8,700 nucleotides of DNA from JACDET01 sp035568375 (GCA_035568375.1 DATMOG010000094.1:1-8700), one strand, 5' to 3'. Shown: positions 1 to 6,756, counted from the first letter of the stretch. Notes: generated by a model from the letters alone, not told the origin. Program-made: numbers and translations.

Positions 1-79
1 CCGTAAATACTTTCCTTCTGTATTTTACTGGACATACCAGATGAAACAATAGCAATGTTTTATTGTGACGCTTGAGAAT

Positions 80-121
80 ATGTTCACTCACGTGAACATT
101 ATACCCCGAAGCAGAGCTTCG
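80..121. promoter_or_regulatory. Two adjacent palindromes flanking a minus-strand TATAAT, operator-like
   Basis: ATGTTCAC and GTGAACAT form a perfect 8-bp inverted repeat (80-87 and 92-99) with a 4-base centre. CGAAGC and GCTTCG form a second one (107-112 and 116-121) with a 3-base centre. A minus-strand TATAAT lies between them at 98-103. For a leftward promoter, the first palindrome would cover the start of transcription and the second would fill the -10/-35 spacer, which is how repressor operators are often placed. I see no good -35 at 121-126. The elements are directly visible; the operator role is inference. Neither repeat is followed by a run of T, so they do not look like ordinary terminators. 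Confidence 0.35.
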
Positions 122-176
122 AGGAAATCTTTTCGATTATATTATAGATTGTAGAACTTCGGTACGTCTGAATCTC

Positions 177-185
177 TGCTATAAT
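177..185 (+). promoter_or_regulatory. Extended -10 promoter of the MFS gene
   Basis: TG-C-TATAAT is a perfect extended -10 element. It ends 14 bases before the ATG at 200, so transcription would start about 7 bases before the start codon. There is no recognisable -35 at 17 bp, as is common for extended -10 promoters, and no Shine-Dalgarno sequence. The short leader supports the chosen start. Confidence 0.65.
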
Positions 186-199
186 TATTATCTTATTCA

Positions 200-1402
200 A
201 TGAAATTTCTTATAAAGTCTGTCTTGCAAACACATTCTACACAATTTATTTTGCTAAACATACTACATATTCTCAATGATGGCTATGGTGCAAGCATCTT
301 ACTATTATTACCTTTCATCGCGAAAGATATGTACTTAAACCTTACACAAGTAGGATTCTTAGGAACGCTTTTTAATTCCATGAGTATACTCCTTGCTTTA
401 CCTGCAGGTTATATTGCTATGAAAATTGGTGGAATAAAAACACTTATTCTTGGAATCTTCGTCTATGCATTAGGCTTTTTAATAACAGGCATTGCACCAA
501 GCTACTGGCTATTATTCTTCACATTTCTAATAGGAGGTATGGGTGTGGGGGTATTTCATCCTATTGGATTTGCTTTAATTGCCAAATGGTCTACAAAGGA
601 AACTCGAGGAAGACAAATGGGGAATTTTACTGCAGTCGGTGATGTAGGAAAGATTGGCATTTCGGCAGCTCTTACCTTTACAATCGTTTATATTAGTTGG
701 AGATATACTGCTATACTTTTCGCAACGATCGCGATACTAATCGGGATTGTTATTTATTACATTTCCATTGCAAAAGCGGAATATGGACAAACAAAGCAAA
801 AAAATATAGTCAAGATAAGTCTCAAAGAGATCATTACACATAAAAAATTTCTTTTTACAACAACTGCTGCGTTTTTCGATACATTTGCAAGTTCATCTCT
901 CTTTATTTTCCTTCCCTTTCTACTCTTAAAACGCGGAATAACGCCTGCTCTGCTTGGATCATTTGCTGCTGCTTTTTTTATAGGTAACTTCGTGGGAAAA
1001 ACATCTCTTGGTAGGTTTGTTGATAGATTTGGCAATGCAACAGTATTTATGACAGCTGAACTTCTTATGGCAATTTTTATTCTCTTACTTGCAAATTCTT
1101 CTAATCTGCTTCTCATAGTTGTTTGCTCAATAATTCTTGGTATATTTACAAAGGGAACATCTCCAGTTATTCAAACAATGGTCTCAGACTCTGCTGATCA
1201 TCATGGATATTTCGAAAAAACTTTTGCTGCAAATGCACTAGTCACTAGTATAGCGGCAACACTAGCTCCAGTTATTCTTGGTTTTATTGCTGATAAGTTA
1301 GGAATAATTTCAGCATTTACTGCTATGGCATTTGCAGCTATCGTTGCTACACTGCCAGCGTTTGCTTTTCATAAATATCGGACAATCGAAAAAAAATCTT
1401 AA
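200..1402 (+). CDS. Major facilitator superfamily transporter, fosmidomycin-resistance (Fsr)-like
   Basis: A 400-residue inner-membrane permease with about twelve hydrophobic segments in two six-helix halves, split by a short charged cytoplasmic loop near residues 191-217. Family marks include HILNDGYG at 23-30 in the first helix, a GVFHP segment at 117-121 in helix 4, GDVG at 147-150, and an intact second-half motif A-like loop, LGRFVDRFGN, at 270-279. The first-half loop between helices 2 and 3 (GYIAMKIGGIK, 70-80) lacks the usual Asp of motif A. The HxxxDG and FHP features resemble the Fsr group of drug or metabolite exporters, but substrate cannot be read from sequence. The start at 200 is supported by the -10 element just upstream. 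The gene ends in TAA, 11 bases before the stop of the convergent glycosidase; the two may be neighbours only by position. Confidence 0.93.
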   Translation: MKFLIKSVLQTHSTQFILLNILHILNDGYGASILLLLPFIAKDMYLNLTQVGFLGTLFNSMSILLALPAGYIAMKIGGIKTLILGIFVYALGFLITGIAPSYWLLFFTFLIGGMGVGVFHPIGFALIAKWSTKETRGRQMGNFTAVGDVGKIGISAALTFTIVYISWRYTAILFATIAILIGIVIYYISIAKAEYGQTKQKNIVKISLKEIITHKKFLFTTTAAFFDTFASSSLFIFLPFLLLKRGITPALLGSFAAAFFIGNFVGKTSLGRFVDRFGNATVFMTAELLMAIFILLLANSSNLLLIVVCSIILGIFTKGTSPVIQTMVSDSADHHGYFEKTFAANALVTSIAATLAPVILGFIADKLGIISAFTAMAFAAIVATLPAFAFHKYRTIEKKS

Positions 1403-1413
1403 TATTTTCATTA

Positions 1414-2808
1414 TCATTCTCGTTCAACTACTAAATTCTTCAATGCATCTTTTTTATGATGTGTGAGCAAATGGTTAATTAATGCCTCAGCTTTTTCTTG
1501 CTGTTCTTCCTGAATATAGGTTGTTAAAAGCTTTTGAATAGCAATTCCTTTTGCAGATACGATATCCTGATAAAGATATGCGCTTTTACGTATAGTCCTC
1601 TTTCCACTCACTGCATCAACATGCACTAAGCCGAACTCTTCCCGATACCCCTCCGACCATTCCAAATTATCTACTGATGACCAAATCAAGTATTGTCTTA
1701 CATCGATACCTTCTTGCAAAGCTCTCCACAAAGAGACTAAATGAGTAAGTTGATAAAATGAACGATGATAATCACGACGATCTGCAATGCCATTTTCAGT
1801 AATAATAATCGGTTTGTGGTAACGCTTGTGGAGTGTTCGAAGTAACTCAAGAAAAAATCCAGGCACAATTGGTGCACCATTGTCACTCATATATGCTCCT
1901 GGCTTTCTAACTTCGCCAAAAAGAATCGTTTTTGGTGGAACAACCTGAAGGCGATGGAGACGAAAATGGAACCTAAAAATATTAAGGTTTAAATTCAGAA
2001 AATAACCAGTATAATAATTGCACCCGATGAAATCGATTGTATCCTTTACCGCATCGATATAATTCAGACTATCCAGATAATCAACCCAATTTGCATATAT
2101 CGTTTCTAATGGATCTTTTGGATTCTCCGGCCTGTACCAGCGAAAGGAAAAAGCTATAGAGACAGAAGCATTTGGAATATTTTTCTTCAATACGGCATAG
2201 GCATGCTTATGAGCGCTAATCATATGTCTTCGTGCATTAATTGCTGCCAAAAAACCTACATGCTGTGGAGGAAAAATTGGCAATAAGTATGCTATTTCTA
2301 TAAGAATACCGGGTTCATTTAATGTCAACCATGTTGTCACATCACCGAACTCATATGCTATCAAAGAAACATATTTTTCAAATGCTGAAACGATATGGGG
2401 ATTTTCCCAACTTCCCTTTTCTGCAAGCCACTGCGGCAATGTATAATGGTTAAGTGTTACTATTGGGGTGATCTGTTTTTTTCGGAGATAATCGATAATT
2501 TCCCGATAACGATTCAATGCTTCACGATTAATTTTCCCTTCTTCAGGCTCAATACGAGCCCATTCAAAAGAAAGCCGTTGTACTTGCATCCCGAGTATCG
2601 CCATGCTATCGATATCTGACTCAGCTTTTCCTTTCAACCACCACTGAGGCCCCACTTCTCCAGGTTTAATAATACCCGGACGATTAGAGGAAAAAACATC
2701 CCAATCACTTTTTCGTACACCTGCATTTCCTTCAACTTGAAAGGCAGATACTGAGGTTCCAAAACGGAATTGATCTGGAAAAGAAAGAAATCTTTTTTTC
2801 TGATCCAT
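1414..2808 (-). CDS. Glycoside hydrolase family 1 beta-glycosidase
   Basis: A 464-residue retaining beta-glycosidase with the GH1 (beta/alpha)8 barrel over residues 8 to about 421. The acid/base Glu165 lies in LTLNEP (161-166) and the nucleophile Glu338 in IITENG (335-340). Sugar-binding residues expected in the family are present: Gln24 in AFQVEG, His121, Asn164, Asn264-Tyr265-Tyr266, Trp376, and Glu383-Trp384 in DNLEW. The catalytic set is complete, so the enzyme should hydrolyse beta-glucosides or beta-galactosides; aglycone specificity cannot be told. There is no signal peptide, so it should act in the cytoplasm on imported or intracellular glycosides. The C-terminal 43 residues or so (422-464), rich in Glu, Lys and His, extend beyond the usual barrel end. 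The gene stops at TGA, immediately followed in frame by TAA. The start is supported by a -10 element 9 bases upstream. Confidence 0.96.
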   Translation of the reverse strand: MDQKKRFLSFPDQFRFGTSVSAFQVEGNAGVRKSDWDVFSSNRPGIIKPGEVGPQWWLKGKAESDIDSMAILGMQVQRLSFEWARIEPEEGKINREALNRYREIIDYLRKKQITPIVTLNHYTLPQWLAEKGSWENPHIVSAFEKYVSLIAYEFGDVTTWLTLNEPGILIEIAYLLPIFPPQHVGFLAAINARRHMISAHKHAYAVLKKNIPNASVSIAFSFRWYRPENPKDPLETIYANWVDYLDSLNYIDAVKDTIDFIGCNYYTGYFLNLNLNIFRFHFRLHRLQVVPPKTILFGEVRKPGAYMSDNGAPIVPGFFLELLRTLHKRYHKPIIITENGIADRRDYHRSFYQLTHLVSLWRALQEGIDVRQYLIWSSVDNLEWSEGYREEFGLVHVDAVSGKRTIRKSAYLYQDIVSAKGIAIQKLLTTYIQEEQQEKAEALINHLLTHHKKDALKNLVVERE

Positions 2809-2817
2809 ATTATTTTT

Positions 2818-2826
2818 ATAATAGCA
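2818..2826 (-). promoter_or_regulatory. Extended -10 promoter of the GH1 gene
   Basis: Read on the minus strand this is TG-C-TATTAT, one mismatch from the extended -10 consensus. It ends 9 bases before the ATG, which predicts a leaderless or almost leaderless message. No Shine-Dalgarno sequence is present. Confidence 0.55.
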
Positions 2827-2951
2827 CAGTTAGAAAAACAAACAATCTCACATTGAGCAAACCAACCCAGATGGCAATAACCTTAATCATTCCGTCAACA
2901 TATAACATAAAACAAAATAAACTGCCTCCTTACTGTTTAATCAAAATAGGC

Positions 2952-2987
2952 TTTCTGATTAGGATAACTCACTGTCTGAATCAGAAA
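2952..2987. repeat. 9-bp perfect inverted repeat in the divergent GH1/phosphatase control region
   Basis: TTTCTGATT at 2952-2960 and AATCAGAAA at 2979-2987 are exact reverse complements separated by 18 bases. The repeat lies about 70 bases upstream of the phosphatase -10 element and about 125 bases upstream of the glycosidase -10 element. No T-run follows on the plus strand, so a terminator is unlikely. It could bind a dimeric regulator of one or both divergent genes; that is inference. The rest of the 265-base gap shows no convincing gene. Confidence 0.4.
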
Positions 2988-3056
2988 AGTATGGCAATGG
3001 CTTTGCTACTTTACGTGCAATGCCATATTAGAACCATTTCTGAAAATTCAATAACT

Positions 3057-3065
3057 TGCTATAAT
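3057..3065 (+). promoter_or_regulatory. Extended -10 promoter of the DUF84 phosphatase gene
   Basis: TG-C-TATAAT is identical to the element before the MFS gene. It ends 8 bases before the ATG at 3074, so the transcript should begin at or within a base or two of the start codon. No Shine-Dalgarno sequence is present. Confidence 0.65.
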
Positions 3066-3073
3066 ATTTACTG

Positions 3074-3616
3074 ATGAAGATACACGTTGGCTCACAAAAT
3101 ATAACTAAAGTGCAGGCAGTCAAAGATGCAGTTATCCTCTACCCTCACCTATTCCCTTCTCCTGAAGTCATAGGAATTACTATAGAAGTCGAACTATTTG
3201 GCCACCCAAAAAATCTACAAAAGACAATCGAAGGAGCAATCGAACGTGCAAAAAAAACTTTTTCAGACTGCGATTACAGTTTTGGTATCGAGGGTGGTTT
3301 GATGGAAGTTCCTCATAGTAAAACTGGTTTTATGGAAGTTGGCGTTTGCGTTGTTTATAATGGAAAAGATTTCTATCTTGGATTATCCCCTGCCTTTGAA
3401 TGGCCGCAAAAGGTAACAGAATTAATCCTTAGTAATAAAGCAGATGCAAGCCAAGCTTTGAAAAGACTTGGCTTTACTCATCATGAAAAGCTTGGCGCAA
3501 CACCAGGCGGTGGCATAGGTATCCTGACCGATGGAAAACTAACCCGCGAAGATTTCACAAAATATTCCATTATTATGGCATTAATCCAACTCGAAAAACC
3601 TGAATTCTTCAAATAA
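3074..3616 (+). CDS. yjjX: Inosine/xanthosine triphosphatase, DUF84 (YjjX) family
   Basis: A 180-residue member of the DUF84/YjjX family, the usual length. Known members hydrolyse ITP and XTP to the monophosphates, keeping deaminated purines out of nucleic acids; the enzyme is cytoplasmic and metal dependent. Family marks are the N-terminal GSQNITKVQAV (6-16), the TIEGAIERAKK helix (51-61), the FGIEGGL strand (70-76), and the C-terminal GATPGGGIGILTDGKLTRED (141-160), which carries the Gly-rich loop and the Arg of the nucleotide site. The start at 3074 fits both the first conserved strand and the adjacent promoter. A hairpin plus T-run follows the TAA stop. The products of the reaction, IMP and XMP, are also the substrate and product of the IMP dehydrogenase reaction, whose family is represented by the next gene, but the 569-base gap argues against a shared transcript. 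Confidence 0.9.
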   Translation: MKIHVGSQNITKVQAVKDAVILYPHLFPSPEVIGITIEVELFGHPKNLQKTIEGAIERAKKTFSDCDYSFGIEGGLMEVPHSKTGFMEVGVCVVYNGKDFYLGLSPAFEWPQKVTELILSNKADASQALKRLGFTHHEKLGATPGGGIGILTDGKLTREDFTKYSIIMALIQLEKPEFFK

Positions 3617-3625
3617 ACGCAATTG

Positions 3626-3659
3626 TATACCGTAATTTACGGTAGCATACGTATTTTTT
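3626..3659 (+). terminator. Probable intrinsic terminator of the phosphatase gene
   Basis: TACCGTAA and TTACGGTA form a perfect inverted repeat (3628-3644) about 11 bases after the stop codon. Flanking bases can lengthen the stem with a small bulge (GTAT with ATAC at 3647-3650). Six T residues follow at 3654-3659. The 9-base gap between the core stem and the T-run is longer than ideal. Confidence 0.5.
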
Positions 3660-4151
3660 GCATCAACTAACTTGACAATTTATGCGTTCGGGTTGACTTG
3701 ATAGAATTAGCCCATAATCTATACAGATATACAGACAAATTATTTACTTACTCAATAACTACCTTCATTGCGTAGATTTCAGGCAAAAAAGTCTAAAGAA
3801 ATCGTTAAAAGAAGCGGATTGAAAAATACCGTTCCTGCTGCACTCTTTTTGGAGGTCAGAAATGATACTGGATACAGCACCAACATATCACCACTATCGT
3901 TTTTAGATACTACTAAAACTAGTTTCCTGGTTATGTGTTGATAAATCGAAAAAATGGTACGTATTCCTTAACCTATCTAAAAAATAACAAAGAGATTGAC
4001 TGCCATACTCAAAAAATACTGAAAAAATAAAATTCCTAAAATGATATGAACCTAATATTAGTAACGGATTTATTTTCATAACTTATTTTGTTATATCGCT
4101 TTTCATTCTCTTAATATACTCTATTTCAAACTAAAATCATCCATAAAACTC
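3660..4151. other. Long non-coding gap upstream of the IMPDH/GMPR family gene
   Basis: I see no convincing gene in these roughly 490 bases. Two weak possibilities exist. A TTG-started frame at 3768-3941 encodes 57 residues (its middle reads LKNTVPAALFLEVRNDTGYS) with a somewhat coding-like composition, but it has no good start, ribosome site or recognised relative; it could be a gene remnant. In another frame, GGAGG at 3851-3855 precedes an ATG at 3862 that opens only 14 codons (MILDTAPTYHHYRF), ending at 3906. TTGATA at 3698 and TATACA at 3720, 16 bp apart, could form a promoter. Short palindromes AAACTAGTTT (3916-3925) and CTAATATTAG (4052-4061) are present. No tRNA or known RNA family is apparent. 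Confidence 0.35.
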
Positions 4152-4180
4152 TTGACAAAAATCCTTCTATAAAGTAAAGT
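4152..4180 (+). promoter_or_regulatory. Promoter of the IMPDH/GMPR family gene
   Basis: A perfect -35 TTGACA (4152-4157) is followed after exactly 17 bp by TAAAGT (4175-4180), a moderate -10, with the ATG 5 bases later at 4186. Transcription would then begin at about the start codon. An alternative -10, TATAAA at 4168-4173, is closer to the consensus but only 10 bp from the TTGACA. Either choice gives a very short or absent leader. No Shine-Dalgarno sequence is present. Confidence 0.5.
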
Positions 4181-4185
4181 AAATT

Positions 4186-5328
4186 ATGGACAAGCAAATT
4201 TCTTTTCCCCTCGGAATCACCTTTGACGATGTTCTGCTAATACCTGGTTATGCTGATTTTTCCCGTTCTAATATCGATCTCTCTACACAACTAACAAAAA
4301 ATATTAAGCTTGCAGCTCCCTTTGTCTCTTCCCCTATGGACACAGTTACTGAAAGTAAACTTGCAATTGCACTTGCAGAAGAAGGCGGCATTGGTATCAT
4401 TCACCGCAATCTCACTATTATCGAACAAGCAAATCAGGTTTCAGAAGTCGCAAACAGGGGTCTTCTTGTCGGTGCGGCAATTGGCGCAAATAAAGGATTT
4501 GAAGATCGCGCAAAGGCACTTATTAACGCAGGAGTATCTATTATTCTGATTGATTCAGCTCATGGTAATGCAAAAACTGTCATTGATGCAGTGAAATACA
4601 TGAAAAAAACTTATCCAAAGGTAGAAGTCATTGCAGGAAACGTCGCAACAAAAGAAGGTGCTGAAAATTTGATAAAAGCAGGTGTCGATGGACTTCGAGT
4701 TGGCATGGGGCCAGGTGCAATTTGTACGACCAGAATCATCTCAGGCATGGGAGTCCCCCAACTCACCGCTATCATGGAGACCTCTTCAGTTGGGAAAAAA
4801 GCAAAAGTCCCAGTGATTGCAGATGGTGGTATAAAATATTCAGGTGATATGGTAAAAGCATTCGCAGCCGGTGCAGAAACTGTTATGATGGGAAGTTATT
4901 TTGCTGGAGCACTGGAAGCTCCAGGAAAAACGCACGAGTTAAAACCAGAGCAAGTACCTTCTCGCTTTAAGAGTATTTTGAATAAAAAACAGGCAACTTA
5001 CACGTTCAAAGAATATCGTGGTATGGGTTCTATTGCTGCAATGCAGGAAGGTGCAAGAATTAAATCTGAAGATGAATTCCATGGAAAAAGTTACAAGGAT
5101 AGAGTCCTCGTTGCTGAAGGTGTGGAATCATTAACACCGATAAAAGGAACACTGAAAGAGATTGTGGACCAAACAATTGGTGGTATCCGCTCAGGAATGT
5201 ATTATGTCGGTGTTAAAACTATCGATGAGCTTCAGGAAAAAGGCAGATTTATGCAAATTACTCAAGCATCACTCACTGAAAGTCACCCTCACGACATCCT
5301 TATTACCAACTCCGGAGAAAATTACTAA
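4186..5328 (+). CDS. guaB: IMP dehydrogenase/GMP reductase family enzyme lacking CBS domains
   Basis: A 380-residue TIM-barrel enzyme acting on purine monophosphates with a nicotinamide cofactor: IMP to XMP (IMPDH) or GMP to IMP (GMP reductase). Visible marks are the N-terminal LTFDDVLL-like ITFDDVLLIP (11-20), IDSAHG (122-127), the catalytic loop GMGPGAICTTR (173-183) with Cys180 and Thr182, the phosphate loop ADGGI (212-216), GSIAAM (281-286), Glu311 in AEGVE, and a C-terminal ESHPHDI typical of IMPDH. It is about 110 residues shorter than typical bacterial GuaB because the CBS pair that normally interrupts the barrel is absent (the chain passes straight through residues 75-95). The flap DRYF motif with the Arg-Tyr pair needed for XMP hydrolysis is not found; the region reads EDEFHG (295-300). 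About 16 extra residues occur at 249-275. IMPDH is favoured by overall sequence; GMP reductase remains possible. Confidence 0.85.
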   Translation: MDKQISFPLGITFDDVLLIPGYADFSRSNIDLSTQLTKNIKLAAPFVSSPMDTVTESKLAIALAEEGGIGIIHRNLTIIEQANQVSEVANRGLLVGAAIGANKGFEDRAKALINAGVSIILIDSAHGNAKTVIDAVKYMKKTYPKVEVIAGNVATKEGAENLIKAGVDGLRVGMGPGAICTTRIISGMGVPQLTAIMETSSVGKKAKVPVIADGGIKYSGDMVKAFAAGAETVMMGSYFAGALEAPGKTHELKPEQVPSRFKSILNKKQATYTFKEYRGMGSIAAMQEGARIKSEDEFHGKSYKDRVLVAEGVESLTPIKGTLKEIVDQTIGGIRSGMYYVGVKTIDELQEKGRFMQITQASLTESHPHDILITNSGENY

Positions 5329-5342
5329 TAGCTACTCTCAGC

Positions 5343-5360
5343 AGGAATCTTTGAATTCCT
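5343..5360. repeat. Short perfect hairpin after the IMPDH/GMPR stop codon
   Basis: AGGAAT (5343-5348) and ATTCCT (5355-5360) form a 6-bp stem with a 6-base loop, about 15 bases after the stop codon. No T-run follows, so it is not a standard intrinsic terminator on either strand. It may protect or end the message. Confidence 0.3.
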
Positions 5361-5410
5361 ATGACAAACTATATCACGTTAACCTAACATATTCTCCATC
5401 GCTCACCGAA

Positions 5411-5448
5411 AACAAGATAATTTTTGATTCAAAAAGCTATCGTTTGTT
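5411..5448 (-). terminator. Candidate terminator between the two convergent genes
   Basis: An AT-rich stem with small bulges: AACAA with TTGTT, GATA with TATC, and TTTTTG with CAAAAA around a 3-base loop. It begins a few bases after the aminotransferase stop on the minus strand, where the stem runs into a short U-rich stretch (CUUGUUUUC). It might work in both directions, but there is no T-run on the plus side. Confidence 0.4.
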
Positions 5449-5453
5449 GCTCC

Positions 5454-6710
5454 TCATACATACACTTTTTTTACTTCTTCCGCAATAATCGCCAAACCTT
5501 TATGAACCATGGATTCATCTTGGCTATAAGTAATACGAAGACACTCGCTTTTTTGCTGCCACTCTTCTTGCAAACCTGGATAAAAATAATGACCAGGAAC
5601 AACAATTACTCCGCGTTCTTTCAAGCGTTGATATAATTCATAATCTGAGATCGGCAGATCCTTGCACCACAGCCATAAAAAAAGCGCACCTTCGCTTTTA
5701 TGCAAAAAATAAGGGATTGTACTATTCTGCATTTGCTGATGGAAAAAGGCAATCGCATCCTCTGCTTTTTTATGATAAAACGGCCGTATGATATCTTGGC
5801 TGATTGTCATCAACTCATCATTGATAAGATATGGCAAAACGAGATGCTGCCCAACAGTTCCCGTTGAAAGTGAAGCAATGGCATTGATACTGGTCAATTT
5901 TTTCGTAACTTCCTCATTTGCAATAACAACTGAAGTACGGACGCTTGGCAATCCGAGCTTGGAAAGCGTCAGTACATAAATAATATTTTCATCCCAGATT
6001 GGCGTAATGTCAGTAAAAAGAATATTGGGGAAAGGTGAACCATATGCATTATCAATAATCAAAGGTACCTCACGCTCTTTAGCAAACTTATGCAATTGTG
6101 CTATTTCTGCATCAGTGATAACGTTACCTGTGGGATTGGTCGGACGAGAAACACATATTGCACCAATAGCATCCACTTTATAAAGGTTATCAAAATCGAT
6201 ATGGTATTTAAAAGTATGCTTATCGATAAATTGTATCGTCGGCTTTACCGAAACGAACATATCCTTACTAATCCCTTGATCTGCATAACCGATATATTCA
6301 GGTACAAGCGGTAGAAGTGTTCTCTTTTTCGTCCCGTCAGGATATACTCCTGCAAACATATTAAAAAGAAAGTAAAAAGTGGTTTGACTGCCATTGAGGA
6401 CAGTGATATTTTTTTCAGTAACTTGCCAATGATAATTCCTCCTAAAGAAACCAGCAATCGTATTGATAAAATCGGCATCTCCTTGTGGAGTCGTATAATT
6501 GCCAAGCATCCGTTCCAACTCATCACCGTTGTCTAAAATTTCCTGCCAACGCTTACGCCAAATTTTTTCTACTTCAAGAATATGTGCAGGATTACCACCA
6601 CCAAGCATCAAAAGGTGCTGTTCAGTACTCATGGCACGTCCTAAATCATCCATAAGTTCCAGAATACCTGTTTTTTGTGTCAGTTTCTCACCAAAGGCAG
6701 ATAATTTCAT
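5454..6710 (-). CDS. avtA: Valine--pyruvate aminotransferase (AvtA), PLP-dependent class I/II
   Basis: A 418-residue PLP enzyme of fold type I, nearly the same length as E. coli AvtA and similar to it from end to end. It should exchange the amino group between valine (or related amino acids) and pyruvate, giving alanine and 2-oxoisovalerate, in the cytoplasm. Landmarks are LGGGNPA (36-42), LNGSQT (105-110), PLVPEYIGYAD (134-144), SRPTNPTGN (188-196) with Asn192, DNAY (220-223), the PLP lysine Lys251 in LSKLGLPSVR (249-258) with Arg258 for the PLP phosphate, and Arg392 for the substrate carboxylate. I chose the ATG at 6708-6710 because MKLSAFGEK aligns with the E. coli start MTFSLFGDK. An in-frame ATG 33 bases upstream has a good Shine-Dalgarno but overlaps a promoter (see the separate entry). 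The gene ends in TGA. Confidence 0.93.
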   Translation of the reverse strand: MKLSAFGEKLTQKTGILELMDDLGRAMSTEQHLLMLGGGNPAHILEVEKIWRKRWQEILDNGDELERMLGNYTTPQGDADFINTIAGFFRRNYHWQVTEKNITVLNGSQTTFYFLFNMFAGVYPDGTKKRTLLPLVPEYIGYADQGISKDMFVSVKPTIQFIDKHTFKYHIDFDNLYKVDAIGAICVSRPTNPTGNVITDAEIAQLHKFAKEREVPLIIDNAYGSPFPNILFTDITPIWDENIIYVLTLSKLGLPSVRTSVVIANEEVTKKLTSINAIASLSTGTVGQHLVLPYLINDELMTISQDIIRPFYHKKAEDAIAFFHQQMQNSTIPYFLHKSEGALFLWLWCKDLPISDYELYQRLKERGVIVVPGHYFYPGLQEEWQQKSECLRITYSQDESMVHKGLAIIAEEVKKVYV

Positions 6711-6733
6711 AAAAACAACAGAACCTTGAAAAA

Positions 6734-6742
6734 AGTATAACA
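6734..6742 (-). promoter_or_regulatory. Extended -10 promoter of avtA
   Basis: On the minus strand this reads TG-T-TATACT, matching the extended -10 pattern of the other genes. It ends 23 bases before the chosen ATG, giving a leader of about 16 bases. The TG is the TG of the upstream in-frame ATG (6741-6743), so transcripts from this promoter cannot contain that ATG. Confidence 0.5.
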
Positions 6743-6756
6743 TAAATTACTCCTTT
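6741..6756 (-). promoter_or_regulatory. Shine-Dalgarno plus alternative avtA start
   Basis: On the minus strand AAAGGAG (6750-6756) lies 6 bases before an ATG (6741-6743) in frame with avtA. It would add 11 residues (MLYFFQGSVVF) that have no match in the family. It is the only well-spaced ribosome site before a main gene in the window, so it may be real if a second promoter lies upstream. TATAGT on the minus strand at 6800-6805 is one candidate. Confidence 0.4.

Larger units (their letters stand above)
1..199. other. Palindrome-rich region with no assignable gene
   Basis: No gene can be assigned here. On the plus strand an open frame from base 2 stops at the TAG at 50-52 (last residues WTYQMKQ) and could be the tail of a gene that starts before the window. 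On the minus strand an ATG at 33-35 opens a frame (MSSKIQKESIY) that runs off the left edge and could be the head of a divergent gene. Neither is long enough to judge. The rest is dense in inverted repeats: GTAAATAC/GTATTTTAC at 3-28, ACAATA/TATTGT near 45-67, and two perfect ones between 80 and 121 that are listed separately. A CTTCGG tetraloop-like sequence lies at 157-162, inside a weak imperfect stem at 147-174. Confidence 0.4.

Noticed and set aside
1389..1413. Run of eight T on the minus strand after the glycosidase stop, as a possible terminator
   Set aside because: Only a weak 4-bp AT stem precedes it and it lies inside the 3' end of the convergent MFS gene; the A-run is explained by Lys codons.
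2853..3074. 73-residue TTG-started frame on the plus strand between the glycosidase and phosphatase genes
   Set aside because: No ribosome site, no recognisable family and an unconvincing composition; it overlaps the phosphatase promoter and ends on the first bases of that gene, so it is most likely a chance frame.
3768..3941. 57-residue frame in the long gap, with a stretch (FLEVRNDTGYS) faintly like some phage-type proteins
   Set aside because: The resemblance is too short to rely on, there is no ATG start, and no continuing match is found in other frames downstream. Kept only as a possible remnant in the gap entry.
1414..5456. Recoding of UGA (as in codes 4 or 25)
   Set aside because: The glycosidase and avtA both end on TGA at the expected family length, and reading through avtA's TGA gives no family-like sequence. 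The TGA-TAA pair after the glycosidase alone would not decide it.
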